Source of the DNA: Rhizobium grahamii CCGE 502 | GTDB lineage: Bacteria; Pseudomonadota; Alphaproteobacteria; Rhizobiales; Rhizobiaceae | Direction: 5' to 3' | Assembly: GCF_000298315.2 (NCBI RefSeq) | Contig: NZ_AEYE02000003.1 | Span: 124,001 to 188,000, forward strand | DNA length: 64,000 nt | Shown: piece after piece, positions 8,446 to 17,133 of the stretch | Layout of the letters: every line of letters begins with the position of its first letter | Position numbering within the stretch: the first letter of the stretch is position 1 | Position numbers and translations under genes: made by a program | Notes under the pieces: generated by a model | The model's database searches: none | The model's input: the letters and a program-made list of their open reading frames with translations, nothing else | What the model was told of the DNA's origin: nothing

Positions 8446-9240
8446 TCAAACGGCAAACTGCCCAATGAGTTCCCGCACTGCCGATGCCGAAGGCAGCGTC
8501 AGTGCGGCGGCCGTTTCGGAGGGTGCGCCCACCCGAACGGAGAGGCCGCCCTGACGATTGGCGATGCGAAACATCGCTTCATCGGTTACGTCGTCACCGA
8601 TGGTGATCGGACGTCTGCCGGCAAACGGTGGCATCGATAGAAATGCCTCGACGGCATGTCCCTTGTCGGCGCTGGCGGGACGGAGCTCAAGCACCATCTT
8701 GCCTCGCTGCAAGGTCCAGTTTGGGCCTGCCCGGGACAGCATCCGCTCCATGATGGGCTCCACCTGCGCCTGCTTGTGTGGCGCCAGACGGTAATGGGCG
8801 GCGACTGCCGCTCCCTTGTCCTCCACGAGCACGCCTTCCAGCCCTTCCGTCTCCTTCCGAAGATCGGCCTTCAGAGCCTCGAAGGCGGCTGTCGTTTCTG
8901 CCTTGGCGACCTTGCCGTCGGGTCGACGCAACTCAGCGCCATGCAGGCCGGCGATCGGAAACCGGAATGGCGAGAACAATTCATCGGCATAGGCGAGCGC
9001 TCGCCCGGTCACCAGGGCCAACGCCCCACCGAGCCTTTGCGAAGCGACATCGAGACCTGCGGGCAGCAGCGGCGGCACGACGATCGCGTCGGGTACCTCG
9101 GCCAGATCGAGCAATGTGCCGTCGATATCGAGGAAGAGAGCGCAATCTTGGGGAGAAGAGGATAGAGCGCTCAGCACTTTCTTCTGCCCCGAGGCCGGTT
9201 GCGGCGTCGCGGCAGGAAATGGCTTACTGGTGTACGACAT
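8446..9240 (-). CDS. otsB: Trehalose-6-phosphate phosphatase
   Basis: 264 residues, a HAD-superfamily phosphatase that converts trehalose-6-phosphate to trehalose. Motif I is LFLDIDGTLLDLAE (nucleophile Asp followed by DGT), motif II is ALVTGR, and motif III/IV is ITIGDDVTDEAMF. GKMVLELRPASADKGHAVEAF is the expected substrate-cap segment. About 20 N-terminal residues before the first HAD strand (MSYTSKPFPAATPQP) look disordered, so an internal start cannot be excluded. It is the first gene of the otsBA pair. Confidence 0.94.
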   Translation of the reverse strand: MSYTSKPFPAATPQPASGQKKVLSALSSSPQDCALFLDIDGTLLDLAEVPDAIVVPPLLPAGLDVASQRLGGALALVTGRALAYADELFSPFRFPIAGLHGAELRRPDGKVAKAETTAAFEALKADLRKETEGLEGVLVEDKGAAVAAHYRLAPHKQAQVEPIMERMLSRAGPNWTLQRGKMVLELRPASADKGHAVEAFLSMPPFAGRRPITIGDDVTDEAMFRIANRQGGLSVRVGAPSETAAALTLPSASAVRELIGQFAV

Positions 9241-9338
9241 GGTGACTTACCTATGTCGCTATCCACCGAAGGCAACCCGCGTGGTTCAATGCTGCGAGGA
9301 AATCTCGGATTTCTCCTAGGGCCTTGCGTCCGGCCATT

Positions 9339-10853
9339 TCATTCAGCCGGGATCGTGCGGGAATGCTCGGCAAAGAAGGCCTTCGCGTCAGCCGTGAAGG
9401 CTTTTCGCTGATCCGCCCGCGTATAAAACATGTGGCCGCCTCGGTAAACCTTCAGCGCCACCCGCTCGCCGGCAAGCGAAGCGGGCAGGTGGTCAACGAC
9501 ATAGCGGCTGACGCCGTAGGGCGTCACCAGATCGCTGTAGCCGTGGGCGATCAGCAGGCGGAACTTCGGATTGGAGGCAAGCAGCTGGCGGATGTCGTCG
9601 GTCACGCTCGCCTGCAGCCTCGACCCCCCGCCGCGTCCGCCCCATTCCCATCTGCGGCTGACGTCGCCGTCCAGCAGCGAATAGGTCATCTCGGTCTTGA
9701 AGCCGAGTTCGTTGCGCGCATAGTCGGCAAAGGCGCCGCCATAGGCACGGGTGAAGCCGTCGAGAATTGCGTCGCCGCCGCGATCAGAGTCCGACTCCGG
9801 GTAAGGATCGGGCGTCGAGAACGCTGCGTCGTAAGGGCTGACGACCTTGCCACTTGACTGCTTCGCGTAGGCATTTCCGAGGAAGCCACGGTTCTTCGTC
9901 ACGACATCCTCGGGAATGCCGGTCATGCCGGCAATCTTGCCATAGAAGGCCTTGGCGGCATCGCCTGTCGGCGCCGCGCCGGCAAGTGTCGTCAGATAGT
10001 CGCTAAGAGCAAACTTCTCCACCTCGCTTTGCCGTGCTTCATCGAAGGCGTTGCGCCTCTCCATGTTCGCTGCCGCGAGCGACGGAAACTCAAGCGCGGC
10101 GCCAAGTGCAAACTGATCGGCATTGAACATCAGTTGCCCTTCGAGCAGGGGCGAAAGCAGGATCGCGCCGGAGACGATGATTCCTTGGCTATCCTTCAGT
10201 GCGCCGGCGACTTTGGCGGCGCGAAAGCCGCCGTAACTCTCGCCGAGAAGAAATTTCGGTGAACCGGAGCGGTTGTTGTGGGCGACATAGAGGGCGATCG
10301 CCTTTGCAATGCTCTCCGCGTCGGAGTTGACGTTGTAGTATTTGGACGCGTCGTCGGCCTTGGCGGTCCGGCTCCAGCCCGTTCCGATCGGATCGATCAG
10401 GACAAGGTCGGTGAAGTCGAGCCAGCTCAGCGGATTGTCGACCAATTTCGCGTCGGCCCCATCGTCGCCCTTCGGGCCGAAATCGAGGATACGCGGCCCC
10501 ACAAGGCCGAGTTGGAGGAATGCCGAGGCAGCACCCGGGCCGCCATTGAAGGCAAAGGTCAGCGGTCGGTCGGGCGCTCCATTCTTGGCGACATAGGCTG
10601 TATAAAAGATGGCGCCGGTCTTGGAGCCGTCTTGCGCGAACAGGTCCAGCGTCCCGGCCGTTGCGACATAGTCGAGCTGTCGGCCACCGATGGCCATTGT
10701 GCGCTCGGTCGCCGAGTCGGCCGGCAAAAGGCTCAGCACACCATCATCCGATGCCCGCTGTGTGGAAGCATCGCCTCTGCCCTCCTGCGATAGGGCGGGA
10801 GTGATCGGCGCAAGCAAGGCGGTTGCAAGCAGAATGGCGGACAGGAAACGCAA
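9339..10853 (-). CDS. S10-family serine carboxypeptidase-like protein, exported
   Basis: 504 residues with a signal peptide (MRFLSAILLATALLAPITPA, cleavage probably after LSQ). It has an alpha/beta-hydrolase fold of the serine carboxypeptidase S10 type: oxyanion segment FNGGPGAAS (about 102-110), nucleophile Ser206 in LLGESYGGFRAAKVA, catalytic Asp in GYSDLVTPYG and His in GGHMFYTRADQR. Predicted location is periplasm or cell exterior, releasing C-terminal amino acids from peptides. The substrate is unknown. It is a single transcription unit downstream of otsBA's promoter region; 98 bases separate it from otsB. Confidence 0.88.
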   Translation of the reverse strand: MRFLSAILLATALLAPITPALSQEGRGDASTQRASDDGVLSLLPADSATERTMAIGGRQLDYVATAGTLDLFAQDGSKTGAIFYTAYVAKNGAPDRPLTFAFNGGPGAASAFLQLGLVGPRILDFGPKGDDGADAKLVDNPLSWLDFTDLVLIDPIGTGWSRTAKADDASKYYNVNSDAESIAKAIALYVAHNNRSGSPKFLLGESYGGFRAAKVAGALKDSQGIIVSGAILLSPLLEGQLMFNADQFALGAALEFPSLAAANMERRNAFDEARQSEVEKFALSDYLTTLAGAAPTGDAAKAFYGKIAGMTGIPEDVVTKNRGFLGNAYAKQSSGKVVSPYDAAFSTPDPYPESDSDRGGDAILDGFTRAYGGAFADYARNELGFKTEMTYSLLDGDVSRRWEWGGRGGGSRLQASVTDDIRQLLASNPKFRLLIAHGYSDLVTPYGVSRYVVDHLPASLAGERVALKVYRGGHMFYTRADQRKAFTADAKAFFAEHSRTIPAE

Positions 10854-10940
10854 GACTTCTCCTCCGGCGGAAGCGGCATTGGAGAGATCAGCCTAGCATC
10901 GACCCGATGGGGGAGAAATCAACAGATGGTGAGGCGGACG

Positions 10941-12233
10941 TCAGTCCGCTTTCTCGATCGTCCGCGCATTGACGAATTGTGCACGGCCGGCGCTCCAGCC
11001 ATTGATGGCGGCACCGGCACCGAGCGCCACGAAAAGCACCGCCGACCAGGCAAAGCTGCCGGTCCAGCTGCGGATCAGCCCAACGACGAGCGGACCGATC
11101 GCAGCAAGCAGGTAGCCGACACATTGGGCCATGCCGGAAAGGTGGGCCGCGACATGCGGATCGCGAGACCTCAAGACGATCGTCGTCATGGCAACCGCAA
11201 TCAGTCCGCCTTGGCCGATGCCCTGCACTACGGCCCAGACCCAGACCGTGGACAGCGGCGCAAATAGCAGGCCGAACAGGGCGACGACAGCGACGGCGCA
11301 GAGCGACGCGTTGATCACCCGCTGATCCTTGCCCCTGACCGCGATCTGCGGGGCGACAAGGCATGCCGCGGCCTGAACCATCACCGACACGGAAACGATC
11401 GCCCCCGCGGTGATCCCGTCAATGCCGCGTTCACGCAGGATCGGAACGAGCCAGCCGAACACACAATAGGCCAGCGCTGATTGCAACCCCATGAAGAGTG
11501 TGACCTGCCAGGCCAGGCGATCGCGCCACAGCCCTTGCACCGAAAAGCCGGTGCGCTTGACCTGGTTCTTTGTGGACAGCACCTGCGGCAGCCAGATAAT
11601 CGCGACGACCAGTGCGGGTAGCCCCCACGCGGCAAGCGCCGCGGAAAGGGAATCACCGAGCATGTGTTCGAGCGGCAAGGTAAAGCCGGCCGCGCTCGCT
11701 GCGCCGGCACACAGTGCCATCGTGTAGAAGCCGGTCATCAATGCGGCGCGATCGGCAAAGTCGCGCTTGACCAAGCCTGGCAGCAGCACGTTCCCGACAG
11801 CGATGCAGCCGCCGGCGAGGGCAGTGCCGACGAAGAGCAGCGGAATCGAGGAAAGGCCGCGCAAGGCTGTCCCGAGCGCCAGCAGGACGAGCACGCCGAG
11901 AAGCGTGCGTTCCGTGCCGATCCGCTGGGCAAGCCGTGGCGCGAGCGGCGAAAAGGCACCGAGGCAAACGACGGGCAAAGTGGTCAGCAGGCTGGCGCCC
12001 AGCGCGGAGAGGCCGAGTTCAGACTTGATTTCGGGCAGCAGCGCCGAGGCACTGGAAAACACCGGACGCAGATTGAACGCAATCAGAACGAGGCTTGCCC
12101 CAAGCAGAAAGCGCGCCGCGGCGCTGCTGCCGACCGGCGGCTGGGGTTGCGGGACGCTGTCGGCCTCGGCGTCGATGAGTTGTTCGTCCGCCAGGTCGTA
12201 GACGTGAGCGGAATCCTGAAGGGGCGTTGTCAT
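10941..12233 (-). CDS. MFS transporter of the CynX/NimT family
   Basis: 430 residues with 12 predicted membrane helices after a 40-residue polar N-terminus. The family hallmark IAFNLRPVFSSASALLPEI lies in the first helix and is typical of CynX (cyanate) and NimT (2-nitroimidazole efflux) proteins. The start overlaps the stop of the upstream GntR gene by 4 bases, so the regulator and transporter are translationally coupled and the transporter substrate is probably the regulator's ligand. The actual substrate cannot be read from the sequence. Confidence 0.85.
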   Translation of the reverse strand: MTTPLQDSAHVYDLADEQLIDAEADSVPQPQPPVGSSAAARFLLGASLVLIAFNLRPVFSSASALLPEIKSELGLSALGASLLTTLPVVCLGAFSPLAPRLAQRIGTERTLLGVLVLLALGTALRGLSSIPLLFVGTALAGGCIAVGNVLLPGLVKRDFADRAALMTGFYTMALCAGAASAAGFTLPLEHMLGDSLSAALAAWGLPALVVAIIWLPQVLSTKNQVKRTGFSVQGLWRDRLAWQVTLFMGLQSALAYCVFGWLVPILRERGIDGITAGAIVSVSVMVQAAACLVAPQIAVRGKDQRVINASLCAVAVVALFGLLFAPLSTVWVWAVVQGIGQGGLIAVAMTTIVLRSRDPHVAAHLSGMAQCVGYLLAAIGPLVVGLIRSWTGSFAWSAVLFVALGAGAAINGWSAGRAQFVNARTIEKAD

Positions 12234-12907
12234 GAATGGAGCATCCGGTCGAGAGCGCTGATGATGGGGGCCATAAAGCGGCGAACGGCCGCGTCGGCCT
12301 GCTGCGGATCACCGCTGCTGATAGCGTCGATGATGTCGGCATGCGCCCGCATATCGGGCTCCGGAATTTCATCATCCAACGTCGCCTTGATCGTCTCGGC
12401 GATCGAGGCGGAGAAAAACTCATAGATCTCAATCATCGCACGGTTGGCAGACGCGGCGATGACCGCCTTGTGAAAGGCAAGATCGCGTTCGATGAAGGCG
12501 CTTTTATCGCCGCCTTCGAAATTGCCGCGCTTTGCAAGAAGTGCCCGAAGCTCCGCGATGATCGCAGGCGTCTGCCGTAGAGCCGCGAGCCGTGCCGCCT
12601 CGACGTCGAGCGCACACCGGGCCTCGAAGAGGTCGCGCAGACTGGCGCGACGGGCCATGGTGAGCGGCAGCCGGGTATCCGTGGTCGAGAGCACGTAGGT
12701 TCCTGAGCCCTGCCGGGTCTCCAGCAGGCCTTGCGACACCAGCACCCGGACAGCTTCGCGGACGGTGCCGCGGCTGACGGAGAGCATGGACGAAAGCGTC
12801 GCCTCGTTGGGCAATTTATCGCCAACGGCCCACCTCTTTCCGAGGATCTCCGCACGGATCGACTCAATGGCTGTATCCGCCAGCTTGGTTTTTGCGAGTG
12901 GTTCCAT
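12230..12907 (-). CDS. GntR-family (FadR subfamily) transcriptional regulator
   Basis: 225 residues. The N-terminal winged helix carries GDKLPNEATLSSMLSVSRGT and VREAVRVLVSQGLLETRQG (about residues 32-68). The C-terminal all-helical FCD ligand domain has LFEARCALDVEAARLAA and HADIIDAISSGDPQQAD, with a metal-binding Asp/His set likely. It probably represses its own operon with the CynX-type transporter. A perfect 31-base palindrome sits immediately upstream of the start and would cover the ribosome-binding site and promoter-proximal DNA. Confidence 0.9.
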   Translation of the reverse strand: MEPLAKTKLADTAIESIRAEILGKRWAVGDKLPNEATLSSMLSVSRGTVREAVRVLVSQGLLETRQGSGTYVLSTTDTRLPLTMARRASLRDLFEARCALDVEAARLAALRQTPAIIAELRALLAKRGNFEGGDKSAFIERDLAFHKAVIAASANRAMIEIYEFFSASIAETIKATLDDEIPEPDMRAHADIIDAISSGDPQQADAAVRRFMAPIISALDRMLHS

Positions 12908-12914
12908 CGTTCAT

Positions 12915-12945
12915 ATTCATAAAGTCATCTGATGACTTTATGAAT
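12915..12945. promoter_or_regulatory. 31-bp perfect palindrome, probable GntR operator
   Basis: ATTCATAAAGTCATC (12915-12929), a single T, then GATGACTTTATGAAT (12931-12945): an exact 15-bp dyad with a one-base centre. It ends 8 bases before the GntR start codon (12907). The GTC-ATC-T-GAT-GAC core fits a homodimeric winged-helix protein, and FadR-type regulators commonly bind such odd-centred dyads. Autorepression is inferred. Confidence 0.75.
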
Positions 12946-12986
12946 ACTCCGAGATCATGATGCTCGTCAATGCTATCGCGAAAATT

Positions 12987-13015
12987 GGAAAAGGGCCGCG
13001 CGAGCGACCCTTTCC
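12987..13015 (-). terminator. Rho-independent-like terminator after the small ORF
   Basis: Read on the minus strand, GGAAAGGG pairs with CCCTTTTCC across a GC-rich loop and is followed by AATTTTCG. It lies between the 23-codon ORF and the GntR promoter region, so it would end a short transcript before the regulator operon. Confidence 0.5.
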
Positions 13016-13070
13016 ATGAGTTCTGGCCTGTAAATGGCCGGACCGTCAAAGCGGCCCTAGGAAGGTGGGC

Positions 13071-13142
13071 TTAGAGCGAGGGCTGCCTCGCTTTCATCAC
13101 CACTTCCATGCCTTTTACGAGGTCTGAAATCTCATTAGACAT
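13071..13142 (-). CDS. Possible 23-residue small protein
   Basis: MSNEISDLVKGMEVVMKARQPSL, preceded by AAGGAAGGTG seven bases or so before the ATG, one of the best ribosome-binding sites in the area, and followed downstream by a terminator-like hairpin (12987-13015). The sequence could form one amphipathic helix. No family is recognised. The 450-base gap between the GntR and pirin genes holds nothing else I can identify, so a short transcript encoding this peptide is plausible but unproven. A longer frame open from 13361 has no supporting start. Confidence 0.4.
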   Translation of the reverse strand: MSNEISDLVKGMEVVMKARQPSL

Positions 13143-13357
13143 TGGATCACCTTCCTTTCGTTCTGTTGTCGATAAGAAGAAGGTAGGATGATTCGCCGGC
13201 GATGCAAGAAGAATTCCTGACGAAGGCGCTGCGAGAACTTGCCGATCCCACCATTTCATTTCGCTGTCATCGGCGATCCTGTAATGATTACAACGGAGTG
13301 CCGCTTGCTTCTGTTCCGTTGTAGACTTTAGTGGGAAAGCCTGTGGATTGAGCCGGC

Positions 13358-14269
13358 TCAATGTGCGGCCTTGATGAACGTGCCATTCTGCAGTTCGCGC
13401 ATTGCCTGCATGATCTCCTCGCGAGAGTTCATGACGATCGGCCCGTGCCAGGCGACCGGTTCCTCGATCGGCTTGCCCGAGACAAGCAGGAAGCGGATAC
13501 CTTCGTCGCCGGCCTGCACTGTCACTTCATCACCGCTGTCGAAGACGACCAGCGTCCGGTTGCCCGACATGTCGCGGATGTTTAGCTCTTCGCCGTTGAC
13601 CTCTTTCTCGACGCGGACGCCGAAGGGTTTGGACGCGTCGCGGAACGTGCCGGAGCCAGCGAAGATATAGGCAAAGGCGTTGCGATAGGTATCGACCGGC
13701 AGGCGCTTCTTCTTGCCTGGCGGCACCGAGACATCGAGGTAGATCGGTTCGGCTGCCACGCCGTCGACCGGGCCTGCCTTGCCCCAGAAGTCGCCGCAGA
13801 TGACGCGCACGGCGGTGCCGTCGTCATCGACCACGACAGGGATGTCGGCGGACTTGACGTCCTGGTAGCGCGGCGCCGTCATCTTCAGCGATGAGGGGAG
13901 GTTGGCCCAAAGCTGGAAGCCGTGCATGCGTCCGGCAAAATCGCCCTTTGGCATTTCCTGGTGCATAATGCCGCTGCCCGCCGTCATCCACTGGATGTCG
14001 CCGGCGCCGAGCAGGCCGCGATTGCCGAGGCTGTCGCCATGCTCGACGGTACCGGCGAGCACATAGGTGATTGTCTCGATGCCGCGGTGCGGATGCCACG
14101 GAAAGCCGCGGATATACTCGGCCGGATTGTCGTTGCGGAAATCGTCCATCATCAGGAACGGATCGGTCATCGACGGATCTCCGAAGCCGAAGACGCGGTG
14201 CAGCTTTACGCCGGCGCCTTCCATGGTCGGCGTTGCGGTACTCATATGTTTTACGGGACGGATCGACAT
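13358..14269 (-). CDS. Pirin-family protein (bicupin)
   Basis: 303 residues from the ATG of MSIRPVKHM, chosen because GGAGAGGAT lies just upstream; a start 7 codons earlier is poorer. The N-terminal cupin carries the metal ligands in FPWHPHRGIETITYVLAG and GSGIMHQEMP (two His, a later His and Glu, about residues 55-105). Pirins bind Fe, and some oxidise flavonols such as quercetin while others act as redox sensors. The C-terminal cupin (YIFAGSGTFRDA, LVVFDSGDEVTV) lacks metal ligands, as usual. It stands alone and is divergent from the amidotransferase gene. Confidence 0.92.
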   Translation of the reverse strand: MSIRPVKHMSTATPTMEGAGVKLHRVFGFGDPSMTDPFLMMDDFRNDNPAEYIRGFPWHPHRGIETITYVLAGTVEHGDSLGNRGLLGAGDIQWMTAGSGIMHQEMPKGDFAGRMHGFQLWANLPSSLKMTAPRYQDVKSADIPVVVDDDGTAVRVICGDFWGKAGPVDGVAAEPIYLDVSVPPGKKKRLPVDTYRNAFAYIFAGSGTFRDASKPFGVRVEKEVNGEELNIRDMSGNRTLVVFDSGDEVTVQAGDEGIRFLLVSGKPIEEPVAWHGPIVMNSREEIMQAMRELQNGTFIKAAH

Positions 14270-14372
14270 GGCATCCTCTCCAAGGTTCAACTTAGCCCGA
14301 AATATAGCGATCGGGCCGGTCCGAGCGAAACCGCCGGAGGCAGGAACGCACTGTTCACAAAAGAAGATGCGT

Positions 14373-14384
14373 CATTGCGCAATG
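14373..14384. promoter_or_regulatory. Short perfect dyad in the pirin/amidotransferase gap
   Basis: CATTGCGCAATG is a 12-base perfect palindrome roughly midway in the 263-base divergent gap between pirin and the amidotransferase. A second dyad, GACAATCATTGTC, lies at 14466-14478. Either could bind a dimeric regulator, possibly a redox-responsive one; no regulator gene is adjacent. Confidence 0.25.
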
Positions 14385-14532
14385 TGATCACGTCAATCGT
14401 CAGAAATTTGTCATCTTCCGCTTGCAAGCCACGAAGCCGTTTAGGTCTTATTAACCATCGGATTCGACAATCATTGTCGCGTTTCAGCATTTCTCCCGCT
14501 TCCGACGGAACGGGTTTCGGAGTGGAAAGAGC

Positions 14533-15342
14533 ATGTGTCGCTGGGCAGCCTATCGCGGAGACCCCCTCTATCTGGAGGAACTGGTGTCCTCGCCCGCGCA
14601 CTCGCTGATCGAGCAATCGCATTGCGCCACCCGTGCCAAGACCCCCACCAATGGCGACGGCTTCGGCATCGCCTGGTATGGCGACCGACCGGAGCCGGGG
14701 CGCTACCGTGACACTTTGCCGGCCTGGTCCGACTGCAATCTCAAGAGCCTTGCGCGGCAGATCCGTTCGCCGTTGTTCCTGGCGCACGTGCGGGCGGCGA
14801 CCGGCGGCGGCACCCGTCGCGACAACTGTCACCCTTTCACCTACGGCAACTGGTCGTTCATGCACAACGGCCAGATCTCCGGCTTCGAGCGGCTGCGCCG
14901 ACCCATGGAAGCCATGCTGGATGACGACCTTTTCAACGCCCGCGGCGGGACGACGGATTCCGAGCTGATGTTCCTGCTTGCCCTGCAGTTCGGTCTGCAG
15001 CAGACGCCGGTGGCTGCGATGGCGGAGATGATCCGCTTCGTCGAAAGCCTCGCGGACAAGCTGCTGGGATCAGTGCTGCTGCGCTATACGGCGGCCTTCT
15101 CCGATGGCAAGTCGCTTTATGCGATCCGCTATGCGACCGACCGTAAGGCGCCAACGCTTTACGCCTCACCGCTCGGCAAAGGCTATTGCCTGGTGTCCGA
15201 GCCGCTCAACGATGACGTCGATGCCTGGGCAGAGATCCCGGACGGCAGCGCCGTCACACTCGGCGACAGCGGTCTCGACATCATACCGTTTCGTCCGGTG
15301 CAGGCTGTGGTGAGAGCCGCCCCAGTCGCCGTCACAGCTTGA
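14533..15342 (+). CDS. Class II glutamine amidotransferase (YafJ/EgtC-like)
   Basis: 269 residues starting MCRWAAYRGDP, so Cys2 becomes the N-terminal nucleophile after Met removal. Ntn-hydrolase features follow: GDGFGIAWYG, FLAHVRAATGGG, and WSFMHNGQISGFE (HNG glutamine-binding motif). This family hydrolyses gamma-glutamyl bonds; EgtC members act in ergothioneine biosynthesis on gamma-glutamyl hercynylcysteine sulfoxide. There are no egtB or egtD genes nearby, so the general YafJ label is safer. Its 3' end overlaps the convergent coaBC end by 11 bases. Confidence 0.85.
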   Translation: MCRWAAYRGDPLYLEELVSSPAHSLIEQSHCATRAKTPTNGDGFGIAWYGDRPEPGRYRDTLPAWSDCNLKSLARQIRSPLFLAHVRAATGGGTRRDNCHPFTYGNWSFMHNGQISGFERLRRPMEAMLDDDLFNARGGTTDSELMFLLALQFGLQQTPVAAMAEMIRFVESLADKLLGSVLLRYTAAFSDGKSLYAIRYATDRKAPTLYASPLGKGYCLVSEPLNDDVDAWAEIPDGSAVTLGDSGLDIIPFRPVQAVVRAAPVAVTA

Positions 15343-16540
15343 GCCGTTCGGCAATCATTGCCGCCAGCCTGGTGGCAACCTCTTCCTTTGCAAGGTCCGG
15401 CCACTGCTCGATGCCGCTGTGGGCGACGATCTTTACGCGGTTGCGCACACCGCCCATGATGCCTGTTGCCGGCGACACGTCATTGGCGACGATGATATCG
15501 GCACCCTTGCGATCGAGCTTTGCTCTGGCATTGTTCTCGACGTCCTGGGTTTCGGCGGCGAAACCGATCACCAGCTTCGGCCGCATCGTGTGATGGCCGA
15601 CGGTCTTCAGGATGTCCGGATTTTCCGTCAGTGCGAGCGTCGGGATGGATTCGCCAGGATGCTTCTTGATCTTCTGGTCGGCGGCTGAGGCAACACGCCA
15701 GTCGGCGACGGCCGCGACCATTACGGCGACATCGGCCGGTAGAGCGGCGAGCACGGCGTCCCGCATCTGATCGGCGCGCTCGACATGGACGACCTTGACG
15801 CCAAAAGGATCGGGAATGGAAACCGGTCCCGAAACCAGCGTCACGTCTGCGCCAAGCGTGGCAAGCGCCGCGGCAATCGCATGTCCCTGGCGGCCGGAGG
15901 AGCGATTGGCAATGTAGCGCACGGGGTCAATCGGCTCATGCGTTGGCCCGGAGGTGACGATGGCCCTGCGACCGGCAAGCGGTTTTGGCCCATCGCTGAG
16001 CAAAGCCTCTGCCGCAGCAACGATCTCCAGCGGTTCGGCCATGCGGCCCACACCCGCCTCGCGGCTCTCCGCCATCTCGCCGGCCATCGGCCCGACGAAG
16101 CGAATGCGGTCGCCACGCAGCGTCTCGACGTTGCGCTTGGTCGCAGGATGCGCCCACATATGCGGGTTCATGGCGGGTGCGGCAAGAACCGGCCGATCCG
16201 TGGCCAGCAACACCGTGGAGGCAAGGTCGTCCGCAAGCCCGTTCGCCATCTTGGCAAGCAGGTCCGCCGTCGCCGGCGCGATCAGGACAAGGTCGCAATC
16301 GCGCGCCAGCCGGATGTGCCCGACATCCTGCTCGTCCTGCCGCGAAAAAAGATCCGTGAACACATGGTCGGCGGCAAGCGCGCCGACGGCAAGCGGCGTC
16401 ACGAATTCCTGCGCGCCTGTGGTCATCAGCGGTCGCACGGAAGCGCCCCGCTCCCTGAGCCGTCGGATCAGGTCCAGGCTTTTATAGGCCGCGATCCCGC
16501 CTGAAATGATGAGGAGGATGCGTTTGCCGCTGAGAACCAT
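15332..16540 (-). CDS. coaBC: Bifunctional phosphopantothenoylcysteine decarboxylase / phosphopantothenate-cysteine ligase
   Basis: 402 residues from the ATG of MVLSGKRILLIISGGIAAYK, chosen because GGAAAGAG precedes it; a start 4 codons upstream is possible. The N-terminal half is the FMN-dependent CoaC decarboxylase (SGGIAAYKSLDLIRRL, PAMNPHMWAHPAT). The C-terminal half is the CoaB ligase (VTSGPTHEPIDPVRYIANRS, SGRQGHAIAAAL, LVIGFAAETQD, KGADIIVANDV). Together they catalyse two steps of coenzyme A synthesis in the cytoplasm. In many rhizobia, as I recall, ubiB is its neighbour; here 15.5 kb of other genes intervene. Confidence 0.95.
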   Translation of the reverse strand: MVLSGKRILLIISGGIAAYKSLDLIRRLRERGASVRPLMTTGAQEFVTPLAVGALAADHVFTDLFSRQDEQDVGHIRLARDCDLVLIAPATADLLAKMANGLADDLASTVLLATDRPVLAAPAMNPHMWAHPATKRNVETLRGDRIRFVGPMAGEMAESREAGVGRMAEPLEIVAAAEALLSDGPKPLAGRRAIVTSGPTHEPIDPVRYIANRSSGRQGHAIAAALATLGADVTLVSGPVSIPDPFGVKVVHVERADQMRDAVLAALPADVAVMVAAVADWRVASAADQKIKKHPGESIPTLALTENPDILKTVGHHTMRPKLVIGFAAETQDVENNARAKLDRKGADIIVANDVSPATGIMGGVRNRVKIVAHSGIEQWPDLAKEEVATRLAAMIAERLKL

Positions 16541-16663
16541 GGCTCTTTCCATCGATTAGCTGGTTGCATCAAACCCTAAGCCTTTGGGGAATAATAAGCA
16601 ATCGGCAGCGGAAGCGCATCGGCCGCAGTGACAACGCGCGCCTCCTGTGGCATGGAGCGAAGC

Positions 16664-17071
16664 ATGGGGACCATGCGGAGCATCTTGCGGGATCGGGTAT
16701 CGGCCAGCGCCGTCGCGCTGCTGGTCGCCTGCCTGCTTCTGATCCAGGGACTGCTGAGCGGCACCGCCCAGGGCGCCATGGCGGCATCCGCCGTCGATCC
16801 CTTTGCGATCATCTGTTCTTCGAGCGGACACAGTTCCATCAACGAAGCCGGACATGGCAATTTGCCGGCCAAGAAGGCGCCGGAGTGCCCGTGCGGCACC
16901 CTCTGCCGCCTCGCATCGACTGCCATGCCGGCAATTCTCGGCGGGCAGGCGGCTCCTCTTTATGTCGCGGTCGACACCGCGATCGATACGACGATCCGAG
17001 CGGATGCAGTCGTTTCGCTTGCTTTACGTGGCCGGATCGCCGAACCGCGTGCCCCTCCCATCAGGGCCTGA
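16664..17071 (+). CDS. DUF2946-type small exported or membrane protein
   Basis: 135 residues if started at the ATG at 16664, which has GGAG six bases upstream; other in-frame starts at 16652 and 16673 are possible. It contains one N-terminal hydrophobic segment (VSASAVALLVACLLLIQGLL) and a Cys/His-containing region (ICSSSGHSS, CPCGTLCRLAS) typical of DUF2946, a family often found next to TonB receptors, copper genes or PepSY reductases. It lies 62 bases before the PepSY gene on the same strand, so a shared role in metal handling is likely. The function is unknown. Confidence 0.6.
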   Translation: MGTMRSILRDRVSASAVALLVACLLLIQGLLSGTAQGAMAASAVDPFAIICSSSGHSSINEAGHGNLPAKKAPECPCGTLCRLASTAMPAILGGQAAPLYVAVDTAIDTTIRADAVVSLALRGRIAEPRAPPIRA

Positions 17072-17133
17072 CGTCGTCGTCCGCCTCCACGCCTGTCGCG
17101 TAGAGGCCGGTTTTCTCACGTTGGGAGTCCTCC

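Noticed and set aside
9241-9338. Hairpin GGAAATC-TCG-GATTTC between otsB and the S10 peptidase
   Set aside because: Short stem, no T-run and no clear position relative to a start or stop that would suggest function.
12864-13049. Short minus-strand open frame overlapping the GntR start
   Set aside because: It overlaps the GntR gene start, the palindrome and the terminator-like hairpin, and has no ribosome-binding site.
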